Source: Branchiostoma belcheri (Eukaryota; Chordata; Leptocardii; Amphioxiformes; Branchiostomatidae). From it: a stretch of 64,000 nt of DNA. Below are positions 45,369 through 57,500 of the stretch, one piece after another. The stretch spans positions 1,543,821 to 1,607,820 of the forward strand of contig NW_017804065.1 in the NCBI RefSeq assembly GCF_001625305.1, in the 5' to 3' direction. Both the position numbers and the translations under genes were made by a program. How positions within the stretch are numbered: position 1 is the stretch's first letter; each line of letters starts with the position of its first letter. The notes beneath the pieces are model-generated. The model had not been told where the DNA came from. It searched no databases and worked only from the letters and a program-made list of their open reading frames with translations.

Positions 45369-45856
45369 GCCACTGATGGTCCGTAGAACTCTAGATATGA
45401 TTGCTGTGCCACTTGTACAAACATGTCCTGCCTATTGTGACCTAGTAGAATTTTATCGAAATGTTTTCCGGGCAAAATGAATAGTTTCTTGAATCCACCG
45501 GGAGCAGTTCTAAACTTTCCCTGTATTTTCATTAAGAACTTGAACCATCGGGAAAGAGACTATAAGATAGGACCTGCTCTACACAGCTACAAGTCTAATA
45601 ACGATCGCTAGATGGCGACATTGTACCAAGGAGGTCTAAAACCGATACTTGTGACGCCAACTTGCGCCATTGCACTCACAATGAGATGCTGATGCACGTT
45701 TTATGCTTTACAGGAAAGGGTGAATGTGGCCTTGATATCAATTTACATATAGTAGAGTTACGCAATCGACTTCGACATCTTTGACTTCGAAATTCTACAA
45801 TGCCGATATTTGTGAAGTAAAATGTGTCACATTAATGAAATGGAAGTACTATCTCG

Positions 45857-45862
45857 AATAAA
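45857..45862 (+). terminator. poly(A) signal of gene 4
   Basis: AATAAA about 490 bp after the gene 4 stop codon, the first such signal downstream. Confidence 0.5.
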
Positions 45863-46884
45863 AATAGGAAACTACTGACACCTGTTTTAGCCAATGGTGA
45901 TGAAAGATTTGGAAACGATACAGTGAACTCTAGTTTTAATACATATTTGCAGATTTTGTTTATACACGCCTGTTCTTGGAAGCGGGGGCTATCACTGACT
46001 CTCCAAAATTACATCACGACAATTTTACCAGTTACATGTAAAAACAACGTAGCCTGAGAGTCACTCCCTAAACTTGTGTAAATGGCCTGTCCAAAAAGAC
46101 GAAGGTTGCAGACAGACAGTAGAAATGTCGCTGTGCTTGTAATGTTACAAAGGCTTAGCTCTTGAGTACATTTGCAACTCCAAAGTTACCTGGCGTCCTC
46201 CTGGTAGTAACCAACCAGCAATGCGGCCAATACTTGAGTCATAGATACGTGAGTGGAAACATTTTGTGAGCACCCCATAAGATAGAACATTTTTGTCTTG
46301 TTCATGTACCGTAACTTCGACGGTTAATACCGAGGTTAGGTTGGGATTAGTCTATATCAAAACGATGCCCGAAAGCTTGGTCACCTGGTTGTGTATAACC
46401 GCTAGGGGGCGCACATATGCAGGTTTCAAGGCATCTCGTGTCCAACATGCGTCCGTCCATTCCAGCATGGGTAGTGATATGAAATCACAGGATTTATCGT
46501 GGTTCCGGTAAAGTGGTCGTGGATTCGTTTCTCAATGAGAATGCCACACTGAATTACTCACAACACGTTTGTCGGAGGTTTATCTCCTTGTTACTTGGAA
46601 AGAATGGAAAAGTAGCAGGGTCACGGAATAACTGTTACGTCAGCAGAAATCAGCTGCCGTTTCTCTCCCTGAAATGCAAATTGTGGTTCTCTTCATTTCG
46701 AACTTTAGAAAACAGTATATTTCAGGAATAGCGAGATGTTCCGGATGCAAGACAAATTGAGGTATGATTTTTTTAAAGAAATGAATCACCAGTAAGAAAA
46801 TCCAACATTCTAACTTGCTGCTCTGTTTGTCCCCTCTCTCACCCCGCGATGACTGACAAGTGTTCGTCGCTCTGACATCCATGG

Positions 46885-47000
46885 AAGAGACCAGGGAATC
46901 CAATATGGCTGCCATCTGGGAGTTGACGTGAATTGTCCCAGTCATCCGAGACCCAGGGTCAACGAGAAACAGCAGTAAATCATTACCAACCATCCCGTCC
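46885..47000 (+). promoter_or_regulatory. candidate conserved non-coding element X1
   Basis: GAATCCAATATGGCTGCCATC ... AGTAAATCATTACCAACCATCCCGTCC parallels elements X2 and X3 (AATATGGCT.CCA..., GTAAATCATTACAAACCAGCCCGTC), so it is a diverged third member of that family. Confidence 0.45.
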
Positions 47001-49059
47001 AAAATAACTCACGCGAAACCAGTCGCCAGACATAGGTAGACTGTTTCCCAGGGCTGCACTGAAGCTACGACTGATCGGCAAATAGACAAGATTTTTCGAT
47101 ATTGTCTGTGCATAAAGTTCACTCATGAAAAAGGGTCTGCATTTCCAATGATGCAAAAGACACGATAAGATCATCTAACCTCGAGGAGTTTTTCTAAACA
47201 TTTTGGACCTATCAGTCATCAGCAGGAGATGATGTGGGATAATAATATCAAGTATTCCTTTGTCACGTACTGTGCAGCCCATGCCGTATCACGCACGACT
47301 ATTTATCATAATCATAAGTAGTTTATGGAGGCTATGACTGTTACCGTGGATAAAAACATCACCAAAAACTAAATTTTATTGTCATCAGAGAAGGGTTTAC
47401 GTAGCTGATGTCTGGAAGCTTCGGCCTTTGCCGCTATCATGACTGACGTATCACCTAACTGATGAGATTTTAAAGAGGTATACCAAAATTTGCAAAAAAC
47501 TAACTAGTCTTTATCTCAAAATAAACCATCAAGATTATGACAGAATCAAAGATACCATATTAAATATAACGAAAAAATGCTCTTTAAAAGACTTGTGAAA
47601 CGTCCAGCTGCGAGTTGAAATACATAGCTTTCAACCATGGTGTTCTGGATTGAAAGATTTTTCGAAACGTTGCAGCAGTTACGTAATTGCAATTTCTGCA
47701 AACATCAATTGCTTACATGTCAATGCTTTTTATGACCTTCAAACAGTCGTATCAAAAAACTGTAAGAAATGTGGGCCCCGGCCGTAGTTGTGAAGCCCCG
47801 CCTGCCATAATCTGTAATCAAATGCGATGGAAAGCGTATAAGGTCAAACATTGGGGCAGTCTGATAGTGCCTGCCGCTGAGTGACAGAGAACACTTGTCT
47901 TGTCATCTGCGGCAAATGCTTCCAATCATTACCAATCCTTCATGGGACTTGTAGTATACTTTCTGACTAAGTCACAAATTGGCAAATGTTGTTTGTTAGT
48001 GTCATGGAAATGAAAGATGGCACTACGTTCTATCTACATAATGCTTTATCCACTGGTAAATTAATTTATCAGTAACAGAAGAACAAATAATACTGAGCTA
48101 TAGTTCTGGCGTTCTTTCTCTCTTACTCCTAAATTCGAATGACACACGAACATCGCAATTCTCGACTAGACTTCTAATGACGTATCCAGGTCCACCAATT
48201 CTACTGTGGCGAAATGCTTTCACCCAATACAAATCGTTGGTACCGTCAGTGTGGAACAATTACTGTTAAATTTTCAGCATCTCTCCTTTTGGTTCCCATT
48301 GTTGTGCAAAGTTTAGCAACGCGTGTCATTACATGCACTTAACAGCAGCCTTACACCGACTGCTTTCTCCACTTCATTAGAACATCATTAATCATCCCGT
48401 GTGTGGGTCATGGCTCACGTGGCTTCCGCATGCATGGCGACACAAGGTACTAGGTAGGCCGCCACGAGGAAAGGCTTGCTGCAAGCCTGGTAGAAGCCAC
48501 TCATACACAACAGTACATTATTTGTTGGGTATCTTTTTAAGTTAGGGGGAAATATTTCAAATTTCGGTGACAGCCATTTAGTCCACAGCCTTACGCCCGG
48601 GATCCTGTATTTCTCTACAGAACTTTGACAAGTAGAGCTGAGAATAGCGACGAGCTTAAGTCTCAGTCGGTGTAAGGAAAAGGGTATTTCACTTCTAAAT
48701 GTGACATGAAGAAGTAAAATTTAACGGTACTCGTAGGTATGCTGTAAACAGTGTTTCCATGTGATGGGTTTTGATTTATTTCTTCTATGGTCATGAAATT
48801 TATTACTAGTTTTTCATGTGTAGCTCAGGTTGCACCATTTACTCTACTGGTGAGGTTAGTGTTCAACATTAGTCTTCGCCGCATTTCAGTGCGTGGCACC
48901 GAGGTCTGGGAGAGAACTGTGCCACTGGCACTGCTCCTGAAGGTCTTCCAGTTTTTTTCTCTCTCTATCACTGTGCAAAAGATGTATCTTACCGAATTTT
49001 GTATTTCCTGTTACAGTCCAATTACAATTACAACGTTAGACATCCAGACCCTCGTTAGT

Positions 49060-49330
49060 GTTCTTCAACGGCTGTCTGTCCGAGTTTCCAGTCCCTTCTC
49101 TCCGCATGTATCCACCATTGACCCAGAATCACAGCTCCCGGCAGGAATGTCCCCGCAGCCCTGCAGACGCGCACCCGATCTGTCGTCTGCTCGCGCCGCC
49201 TCACCCCTCGGGACGAGGTTGATTGTCAGTCCGTTTACTGCCGGTGCCGAGGCGGGACCAGTCCTCGGGGTTGGCAGCGGGCACGTCCCGGCCAGCATGA
49301 CTGCACGGACACGGAGATTCCAGCTGGTCT
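49060..49330. promoter_or_regulatory. GC-rich candidate regulatory block Z1
   Basis: CpG-rich, non-repetitive block in an AT-rich setting. Pieces such as GTTGATT, TTTACTGCC.GTGC, CGGGA and CAGCATG recur in order, inverted, at 53090-53190. Weak similarity; no gene signature. Confidence 0.3.
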
Positions 49331-49411
49331 CCCGTCCTGTAGTATCCTGTGAACTTCATTGAAACCCTCCACAAAATTCTGGGAAAAGCCAGGGTTTCTG
49401 GTCATATTGAC

Positions 49412-50407
49412 AAAGGCAGTACCTTGAACAAAGTGAATTATCATCTGCCCCCTCTCTCATGTACACATACATATATGCATATATGTATATATGTATAGAT
49501 ATATGTGTAGTCGGTGCGGGATATACATTGTATAGTTAAGTGTACGGGTTGGATCCCGGTGTTCTCCACTAGACCCGCTATCGCCATGACAGGAGCTCGC
49601 CACTGCTGCCACCACCCGTTTATTTACCCGACGTTCCGGTCCTCAGGAGAGACCAAATCAAAAATACAGAGCCCCTGGGTACAGGGAGAAAATCACTGAA
49701 CTTAATATAACTTAAAATAACAGAAAATATGTGCCCGAACAGATCATGCGACACTGAACAGCATATAACTATCCGATAAAAAGACGTATTAGACTGGGAA
49801 GGTACTACATGTAGTTAGTAGCGAGGAACGTGCACGGAACTTTTTTTACGTCGTAAGTCCGTGGTATGGTGCTCAGTGACTATTTCCTTCAGTTGTAAAA
49901 GCTATCCTGATGTGCACCTGGGCTAGGGCTGAACATATTCAGTAGATGAAATATTTTCAACAGTTTACCTGGCGTTTTGATGACTGGTGAGGAATAAGGA
50001 AAGTTTATTTTTTGCTGAATGTAGGATATTCTTATAATGTACAAAACTCACTCGGCCAAAACACAAAAGACCAGCTTCCAAACTGATTCCACGGTTTGTT
50101 ATTAATATTTCCGCTCAAAAATATCGAAGAGAGCAAAGCGCCGATGAACTCTCGCTGACCTGCAGACATTCCACCTGCCCGGGTCCTGAGCGGGCCGCCA
50201 TGACAGCTTCCCCGACTGATTTATGGCGCTTTGCTACCGTGCACCACTTCCGTCTGCTGACCCGACACGACCTCCTGTAATTCGACATAAGCACTCACTT
50301 GTTACACTCAATACAACGTGCCGACGATCGTAATTTTATTTCTTCTAGACAAGCGGAATACGTATTCAAACTTCAGCCAGTGTGTGGGGACCCTGTGTGT
50401 TTTTGTT
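49412..50407. repeat. first copy of a second gap-flanked tandem duplicate
   Basis: Recurs at 50428-51425 with substitutions and indels; the two copies are separated only by 20 N. The same signature as 33165-39985 suggests unmerged haplotypes. Confidence 0.88.
50145..50262 (-). promoter_or_regulatory. candidate conserved non-coding element Y1
   Basis: Its reverse complement aligns with 63305-63422: shared blocks GTGCACGGTAGC, CATAAATCAGTC, CTGTCA, CGGGCAG, GCAGGTCAG and AGAGTTCA in the same order and similar spacing. The CATAAATCA core resembles HOX-PBX sites. A near-identical copy at 51165-51283 is part of the probable haplotype duplication. Confidence 0.55.
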
Positions 50408-50427
50408 NNNNNNNNNNNNNNNNNNNN
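50408..50427. other. assembly gap, 20 N
   Basis: A run of 20 N between the two copies of the 49412-51425 duplicate. Confidence 0.99.
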
Positions 50428-51425
50428 AAAGTCAGTACCTTGAAAAAAGTGCATTATCATCTGCCCCCCCTCTCTCAATTAATCATAATTGATCATGCAA
50501 TTTTATATTTATTTATTTATATGTATGTACACATACATACACATATATGTATATGTATAGATATATGTATATGTGTACGTAGTAGTCGGTGCGGGATAGT
50601 TCAACCTACGGGTTGGATCCCGGTGTTCTCCACTAGACCCGCTATCGCCATGACAGGAGCTCGCCGCTGCTGCCACCACCCGTTTATTTACCCGACGTTC
50701 CGGTCCTCAGGAGAGACCAAATCAACTCACACATCCCCCTATAAACCTATCAAAAATCTCTGCCTGAACAGCATAACTATCCGAATTGGGACGTATCCGA
50801 AAAAATACGTATTGAAGGTATTTAAGGTAAGTAGTGAGGAAAGCGCACGTAAAGTGCTCAGTGCTTTTCTCCTATTGTAGAAAATCTATCCTGATATCCC
50901 CTCAGGCGAGGGCTGAACTTAATCACTAGAAGAAATATTCTCAACATTTTACAACGACCTACCCTTACCCGTTTTTTTTAATGACTGAAGAGTATAGCAA
51001 AGTTCATTCATTACTGGATGTATAATATTCTTACAATGTACTCAAATCACTCGATCAAAACATAATGTTCTGAAGGCATGTGAACAAAGCTGATACTAAA
51101 CTGATCCCATGGTTTGTTATTGATACTTTCGCTCAAAAATATCGAAGAGAGCAAAGCGCCGATGAACTCTCGCTGACCTGCAGACATTCCACCTGCCCGG
51201 GTCCTGAGCGGGCCGCCATGACAGCTTCCCCGACTGATTTATGGCGCTTTGCTACCGTGCACCACTTCCGTCTGCTGACCCGACACGACCTCCTGTAATT
51301 CGACATAAGCACTCACTTGTTACACTCAATACAACGTGCCGACGATCGTAATTTTATTTCTTCTAGACAAGCGGAATACGTATTCAAACTTCAGCCAGTG
51401 TGTGGGGACCCTGTGTGTTTTTGTT
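50428..51425. repeat. second copy of the gap-flanked duplicate
   Basis: Parallels 49412-50407 from AAAGTCAGTACCTTGAA to GTGTGTTTTTGTT; the non-element parts differ noticeably while the Y block (51165-51283) is nearly unchanged, as expected for a constrained element in two haplotypes. Confidence 0.88.
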
Positions 51426-51594
51426 CTGTGTTCACTGCCATTTCTGCGAGATCAACTCAAGCCTAGAGCCGGTGGTACTTTAGAAATTTAAGTTGAATCC
51501 CTCACGTATCAAACTACTCGTCACTGTTCCACTGATAATGCATTGATTATAAAGTGACACATTCAATTTTCACTCCATACGACTTGCACAAGGA

Positions 51595-51733
51595 TATATA
51601 AGGAAATCGACCTTTTGCTTAGCTGGTGGTTTGGGTTACATTAGCATTGTAGTCTTCTACCAACCCTTCTTGACTACAGACACATATACATCTACACCTA
51701 CACACAAATGAGGATTCGCCATGACTTCGCCAG
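51595..51733 (+). promoter_or_regulatory. candidate TATA promoter and first exon
   Basis: TATATAAG at 51595-51602, then about 110 bp later ATGAGGATTCGCCATG (from 51708) running into a strong donor CCAG/gtaagg at 51733/51734. It would encode only MRIRHDFA before splicing. No downstream exon was identified in the window. Suggestive only. Confidence 0.25.
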
Positions 51734-53089
51734 GTAAGGATCGGAAATGGCTGTCAAACACATATAAGATTGGATAACGTCCGTGTGAACTGTGTGACGG
51801 GGTGTACTATTTTAGTAGTACATGTACCTGAGAACATAATATATGGGAAGTACATAATCTCGCAAGGGAGCGAGTATAGGAGGCCCGGCAAAGTAACGTT
51901 AACTATGATGGCACCCACACCAGCGGACTGATGGGATGATCATATATTCATCTTCTTGCATAAACCAGACAGGCCTGAGAGAAAGACAACCCTGTAGTTA
52001 GCTAGATATGACATGAACAATACCCGTCCATACGGCAATATAGTTTATATTGTTACTGCTGTCAAACCTAGCGCGTCAGAGTGCGACTTGCACGATACCC
52101 CAGCTCCAGTGACGTAGGCGTTGCATTTGCCAGTATGTTTGATGCGCCAGTCTCTCCTAAACTAATATGAGGGACTAGAATCGTGGAATGAAATACGAAA
52201 AATCAACACCATACAAACTGCGTATATAGCAAAGCTAAATGTCCATACAACCAGAGGCCAGCGTCTGAGCTAAACGTCTGACGTGGCCCCGTCGATACAA
52301 AACGCACGTCAATATAGACCAATACAATTAAACCTTTTAGATCAGCCACATATTGATTGTTTCGAACAAAGTAACAGTTACAATAAATATTATATATTAA
52401 ATGTCCTCAGAGTCATCAAACATTCACAGACTAATGGGTTCCAGACGTGTGTTGCTGAGGAGAGTTCTGTTGATGTAGCCCTTTATACAACAGAGAAAAG
52501 ACGGTTAGTAGATATTTTAAGGTACATGTACGTCCAACAGCCGAGGGATATGATTTGTTAGTGTATGTCAGACACTGATGACCACGTGACGAGTTAGAGC
52601 TTGTTTATTTTCACTGGTGAGACGTTACAGACGGGCGTGCCAGGGACGTGTCCGTCGTTAATTAAGACTGGTGCTCCACGTATGAAAAGTGTCAAGAATT
52701 AGATTTATCAGCATTTGTATGTCGAAGAAAATCACAAGACCATATCTGGATACGTCGTTCTATACAATCAACTCTCATTAACATACCTGATAATGTTCTG
52801 TGGAGGTGGACTGTTAGAGTGTTTATATAAAGTGGTGGAACACAAACTATCACCAGACAATGGGGGTACCGTTTGCTTTATCATAGTTTATGATGATTGT
52901 AGAGGTGCATCATACCCCGGAAAGGCGTTTCAAAGAAGCAATAGAAAAGCGTCGGACCATGCACACCCTTCACATTTACTCTTTTTCCGGAATGTGCGAC
53001 CCGCGAATGAACTCAGGCTGGTTGCGTAGCTGAAAGCTTTGATCTGTTTCCAAAGCTCGGTGGTCTCTGTGGGGAGTGGGCGGCCCGCG

Positions 53090-53190
53090 AGCCATGCTGG
53101 GCAGAGAAGGGCAGGGGAAGGTTGTCGTGCCTCCCTCCCGCCGCTATCCCGCTGCACGGGCAGTAAATCAACAGGCACGGGAGCCGTGGC
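53090..53190 (-). promoter_or_regulatory. GC-rich candidate regulatory block Z2
   Basis: CpG-rich block with GCAGTAAATCAACAG at 53161; weakly similar, inverted, to 49218-49300. Carries the TAAATCA core shared with the X, Y and W blocks. Confidence 0.3.
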
Positions 53191-53474
53191 AAGGCCAAGA
53201 TTGATGTCGGGGAAGGACTCGGCTCTCGTGCTCTATGGAAATGTTTAGAAAACGTGATGCGCACCAAACGCCTGGTGGAAACATCGATATTCACTTCTAT
53301 CCAAGCTAAGTTGATGGTAAATTGATAAGAAATGGTACTCTGTCGTCAAATATTGACAAACAGATGTAGCCACCACAGGCCCTTAGTAAAGTTCCTCGAG
53401 TTAGCTTTATCTGCGATTTGAACATATGCATTTCCTTTTTAGAAGGGGCAACAGAAAAAAAGGGTTCCACGTGT

Positions 53475-53595
53475 TCATTAATTACGCAATAGAGGTCTTC
53501 ATTTGCATAACTGATATCTATCGATGTTCCTTATCATGGAACGCAACTAATTTATAAACTGTCCCTATCAATTATGCAAATTACTCCATGTTTTG
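53475..53595 (-). repeat. fragment of the CCTCCATGAA element
   Basis: GGTCTTCATTTGCATAACTGATATC..TCGATGTTCC and ATCAATTATGCAAATTACTCC match, in order, the reverse-oriented interior of copy 2 (CATTTGCATAATTGGTATCTGTTGATGTTCC). Confidence 0.6.
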
Positions 53596-54285
53596 TATTA
53601 GTGGTATTTAGTTTATGTCAATAATCATAACGCCATCCGAGTTCTCCTATGATAACATAATCGAACTTGTCCATCGTTTTCTCCGAGTATGCCAACCCGC
53701 ACACCAAAATTAATATCATACGGATCCATCCGCAACTTCCCGAGTCCGCAACTTCTCGAGCTATACTTTCTACAGACACACACACACGGGGTATCAAAAA
53801 CATAACTTTCTTGACAAAGGCAACAAATGACGGCAGGGTATGTCTTATTCGGGATTCTGCACCCACTGCCGACTGGTGGAAACGATGACAAAACTGAAAT
53901 GAGTGCCTTGGCATGCGTAGATTTGTAGGTGCTAACATGCTTAACTTGAAATCGCACTCACAGTGCATGACGTGCGGAACTGATGTGGGTTGTGTGCGAT
54001 GTGATATTATTTGTAATATGCCTACAGGTCCGACATAGTAGAAGAAGGCAATGGCGTCCTCACACTGAGTTAACATTTCTATTTAAAAAAGGGACCTCAA
54101 AAACTACATGTATGAAATCCTAAGGATGTCTTATTCAATACGTGTAGAAAAGTGATATGTGTGTGTATCTGTGAATGCACAGGTATGATTCAGATGCATC
54201 CTACAGGTAGGCAGCGAGGAGGACTTTCCTCATCCTCCTTCCCTCTGCCGTAGTTGAGTGCACTCTTGTCCTTTTGGTGAACCCG

Positions 54286-54470
54286 ATCCGAGATTGACAG
54301 CAAAGTTTGTAAGTTTGGCATCAACAGGCAAAGCTGTGAAATTTAATATGGCTCCCACCGGGAGATCGGTGGTAAGAGGTCCCTGTCATCTGTGACCCCG
54401 GTCGCCACCCAAACAGCCGTAAATCATTACAAACCAGCCCGTCTGAGCTGATGGCACAGGACATTAATCA
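54286..54470 (+). promoter_or_regulatory. candidate conserved non-coding element X2
   Basis: Its last 90 bases (54381-54470) are identical, inverted, to 59326-59415. The left part (GATTGACAGC.AAGTTTGTAA.TTTGGCATCAACAGG) also matches 59461-59504, with a diverged middle. The core includes CCGTAAATCATTAC and ends CATTAATCA, homeodomain-type motifs. It shows no coding pattern. Confidence 0.7.
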
Positions 54471-54599
54471 TCCTCAAACGGCTTGTCTGACAATTTTCGC
54501 TGGACTATGAAAAGTACCACATTTGCTTCCAAAGGGTCATGCATTCTCAGCAACATGAGCCCTAATGAAAATGGCACTGCCTTGCTTTTTTGTCAAAGT

Positions 54600-57500
54600 A
54601 AAATTAACCTAGCTGACCTGGCGTCACATGGATTTGGAGAAACAGAAATATGGAAAAATTAAAGCACAAACACCACGCCTTTGAATGACTACGCTGGAGG
54701 ATGGTTGGACGGTTGGTCACAACGTACTGTTTCAGCAGACCTGTGTCATTCTTTGGAGAATATGCACGAACCAGGTACCTTTTGTGCTCACCGCCTTGCA
54801 TAGCAAATTCTGTAAATACCATCTCATATACAGCTATGGCATTTATTCGCCATAAACACCCTGGTATAGATGGGGCATAGGCGGAATCCTGTCCCACTGT
54901 GATGTGAACTTTTCAACTCAAAACGCGGTAGATGACAGATATTGGAACTGCTGGCGTTGTGCATTCTATTTTCTTCAAATTACCCGACAACTTCACAGAT
55001 TGTACTGTAAACCCTCATTCTATGAATATGGCAAGCCACTTCGTGCCAAGTGAACATTTCAGAACTGTACGCAGGGCACTCTACTCCAAACGGTTGGCCA
55101 CTAGCTGACCCCGCAGCTTGGCTTTCTCGGCGAAAACAGAACCTCTCGATGATGGAACCTGTCAGTGCAGTTTGCTTTGATGTCCTGTATTTGTTTAGGA
55201 ACTGTGGTAAGGATCAGCCCGCTCGGAGGACATTGGGTCAGTTGTTTTGTCTTCAATGTTTCTGTAAACCAACAAGATGTCTGGTGACGGTGTCAAGAAC
55301 CTGCAATAATTTACAGACGGGTGGTGTAAAATCATCCATGGATGAGGGCAAAATCATTCTTTATCAATAAATCAACACAGTTTGTCTTGAGGTACTGAAA
55401 AAGAAGCAAACTAAACAGAAACGTTTGAGTCAACGGTTAGGTATCTTCATTGCAGAAAGTTGTCCATTGCGGGTGGAAAGAAACAGTCTCTTCAGTTAGC
55501 ATCATCAGTAGCATCACCGAAAGAGTGTACTGACAATATGTCAAACATCCGCAGCCCTGATCAAACACACGATAAGCAATAGATCCTCAGTCAGCCAATA
55601 TCAAAGCATCGCCATTATCTGAGGGTATAGGCACAATTACTGAGAAATTGCTGCAATTTCATAGTAGTAACTGATGGACCGAGAAGTGTGTCATCATACG
55701 GCGGGTGCCAAGTGGTGCTTACCTGACCTGCGCCCAGTAATATGTACCGCTCCTCCGGCGGAAACAAAACGTGAACTCACGGACTTGAAGAAATTCTGCT
55801 CCAGAGAATCGACAAAAAAAATCAAGTTGGAAGCGACAAAAAAACTTTTTATTGTCTCACCAAGATGGCCTCAAGTGACCAGGGCTTCTTGAAAACGAGC
55901 ATATCATAATCAGGTACTATACCACTCGACGACTTTTGAAAATGACACCTTGCAACTTACATCTTGCTTGACGTCACCAATGGTTAATGACAGTAATCTC
56001 ATAGGTATTCCCTTTCAAGTCATAAAAAAGAGACAAACACACACGAACCGACAGACTTCATGCGATAGATGATATGATGAAATTCTGATATCCCGAAGAA
56101 AATTTGGCGCATTTTCCCTGACGCGGCAGTCCCTGATCTTGTGCTGATGGTGTATTCTTTCTAACTGTAGTGTAACTACTCATATCATCCTGCACCAGAG
56201 TCGAGCTGAGAGTGTAGCATATAAAGATATACTGTTATACTCTCTTGTCTCGCCAAATTGCCTGAGGCATACACCTTACAAAAGGAGTGATAAAGTGGAA
56301 GGTTGAAGTGGGGAATGGGGGTGGATTTAGTCATAGTGTGGTGGTCCGCAATGAACGACAAAGCAACATTTCATTTAGGTACTTTGAAACAGTTTGCTCA
56401 ATTGAGTTATAAGAACTCCCACCTAAAAATGTTATGTCTCCAACAAAAATGATTAATGACATCTTGATGAGGCGAAGAAAGAGATCACGTTAAGATTAGC
56501 CGCCCAGTCATGCTCAATACGCCGCTTATCTTGTGCACTGGGTAGCCACGCCTTTTGGAAACATCTAGTAACACATTACGACATCCTATGACATCCCCTG
56601 AAATATCATATCTAATCTTACATCGAGTTTTACTGTTGTATGAAACCTCTAAACGGCTACAATCATCATTATTTCAGCCGATTGTAGGATGGATATTATC
56701 AAGCAATGTTTCTTGTCTGTACACAAGCTTCGCACACTGTCCGTTTGTCAGGGAGAGATATTCGCCGGCTGTAGATGTCATTTCTGACATGAAAGAACCG
56801 ATTCTCGCTTTTCCAGACGAACTTGCAAGTGCGACTAGAGCATTTAGATGATGTAGATGGCATTTTGAATCATGAAGCAATGCGAGGTACAAGAAACTAA
56901 AATGTTTTAGCGATGGTGTTAACATAGAATGTGGAATTGCTGTGTCAACTGGGTTGTTCATGATGTGTTATCAACATTGCATCAGACCACAGCTTCAGTC
57001 GGACTCTCGCAATGGCAGTCGACCTCTCTGGAGAACTTGCGAGGGTTCCATTCCTAGTACACAAGTCGGAGCTGCATACCCCCGCTGTGTCGTCCTGACA
57101 GCTCGTGTGGATCTGGATGATTTATAACAGATGTGGCGATGGGAAAGTGCCCCCTGTCACTCAACTCTTCTTGGCATCTGAGTGCCGCCATGTTTATCTA
57201 TAATCTCCCTCTTGCAAACTTGCGCGTTCCTTGTTTGTTTTCTAAGGAGCAAGATTCATCCTGCAGAGTTAAATCTTCTTAAAAGTAAGCTCAAAGTTTT
57301 GTTGACTATGAGAAGCGACAGTTCGTGCTAATCCTGTGGACTTTCCTCGCCGTTCCCTGTTCAGTATGTCTCTTTGTTACTTTGGGAATGCCTGACCTTT
57401 TGGTGAACTCTAAAAAGAATCTGACCTGGGTCACCGAATGTGCTCCAATAAAGTCAACCTGCCGGAGAAATGGTAATGGAATCCGTCTCCGGCGGGCGGG

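Larger units (their letters stand above)
45869..49411. other. gene-poor region with GC-rich non-coding blocks
   Basis: No coding region is credible. A block at 46885-47000 (with AGTAAATCATTACC) resembles the inverted pair at 54286 and 59326. CATTAATCATCC occurs at 48386. A GC-rich block fills 49060-49330. The remainder shows no recognisable element. Confidence 0.5.
51734..54285. other. intergenic, no gene recognised
   Basis: Contains a GC-rich block at 53040-53250 (Z2) and a fragment of the CCTCCATGAA element at about 53475-53595. Nothing else is recognisable. Confidence 0.5.

Noticed and set aside
48787-49362. 191-residue + strand frame
   Set aside because: Covers a GC-rich non-coding block; the part before the block is AT-rich and shows no protein signature; no splice or promoter support.
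50299-50880. 193-residue frame crossing the 20-N gap
   Set aside because: Depends on unknown bases and on sequence duplicated as a probable haplotype.
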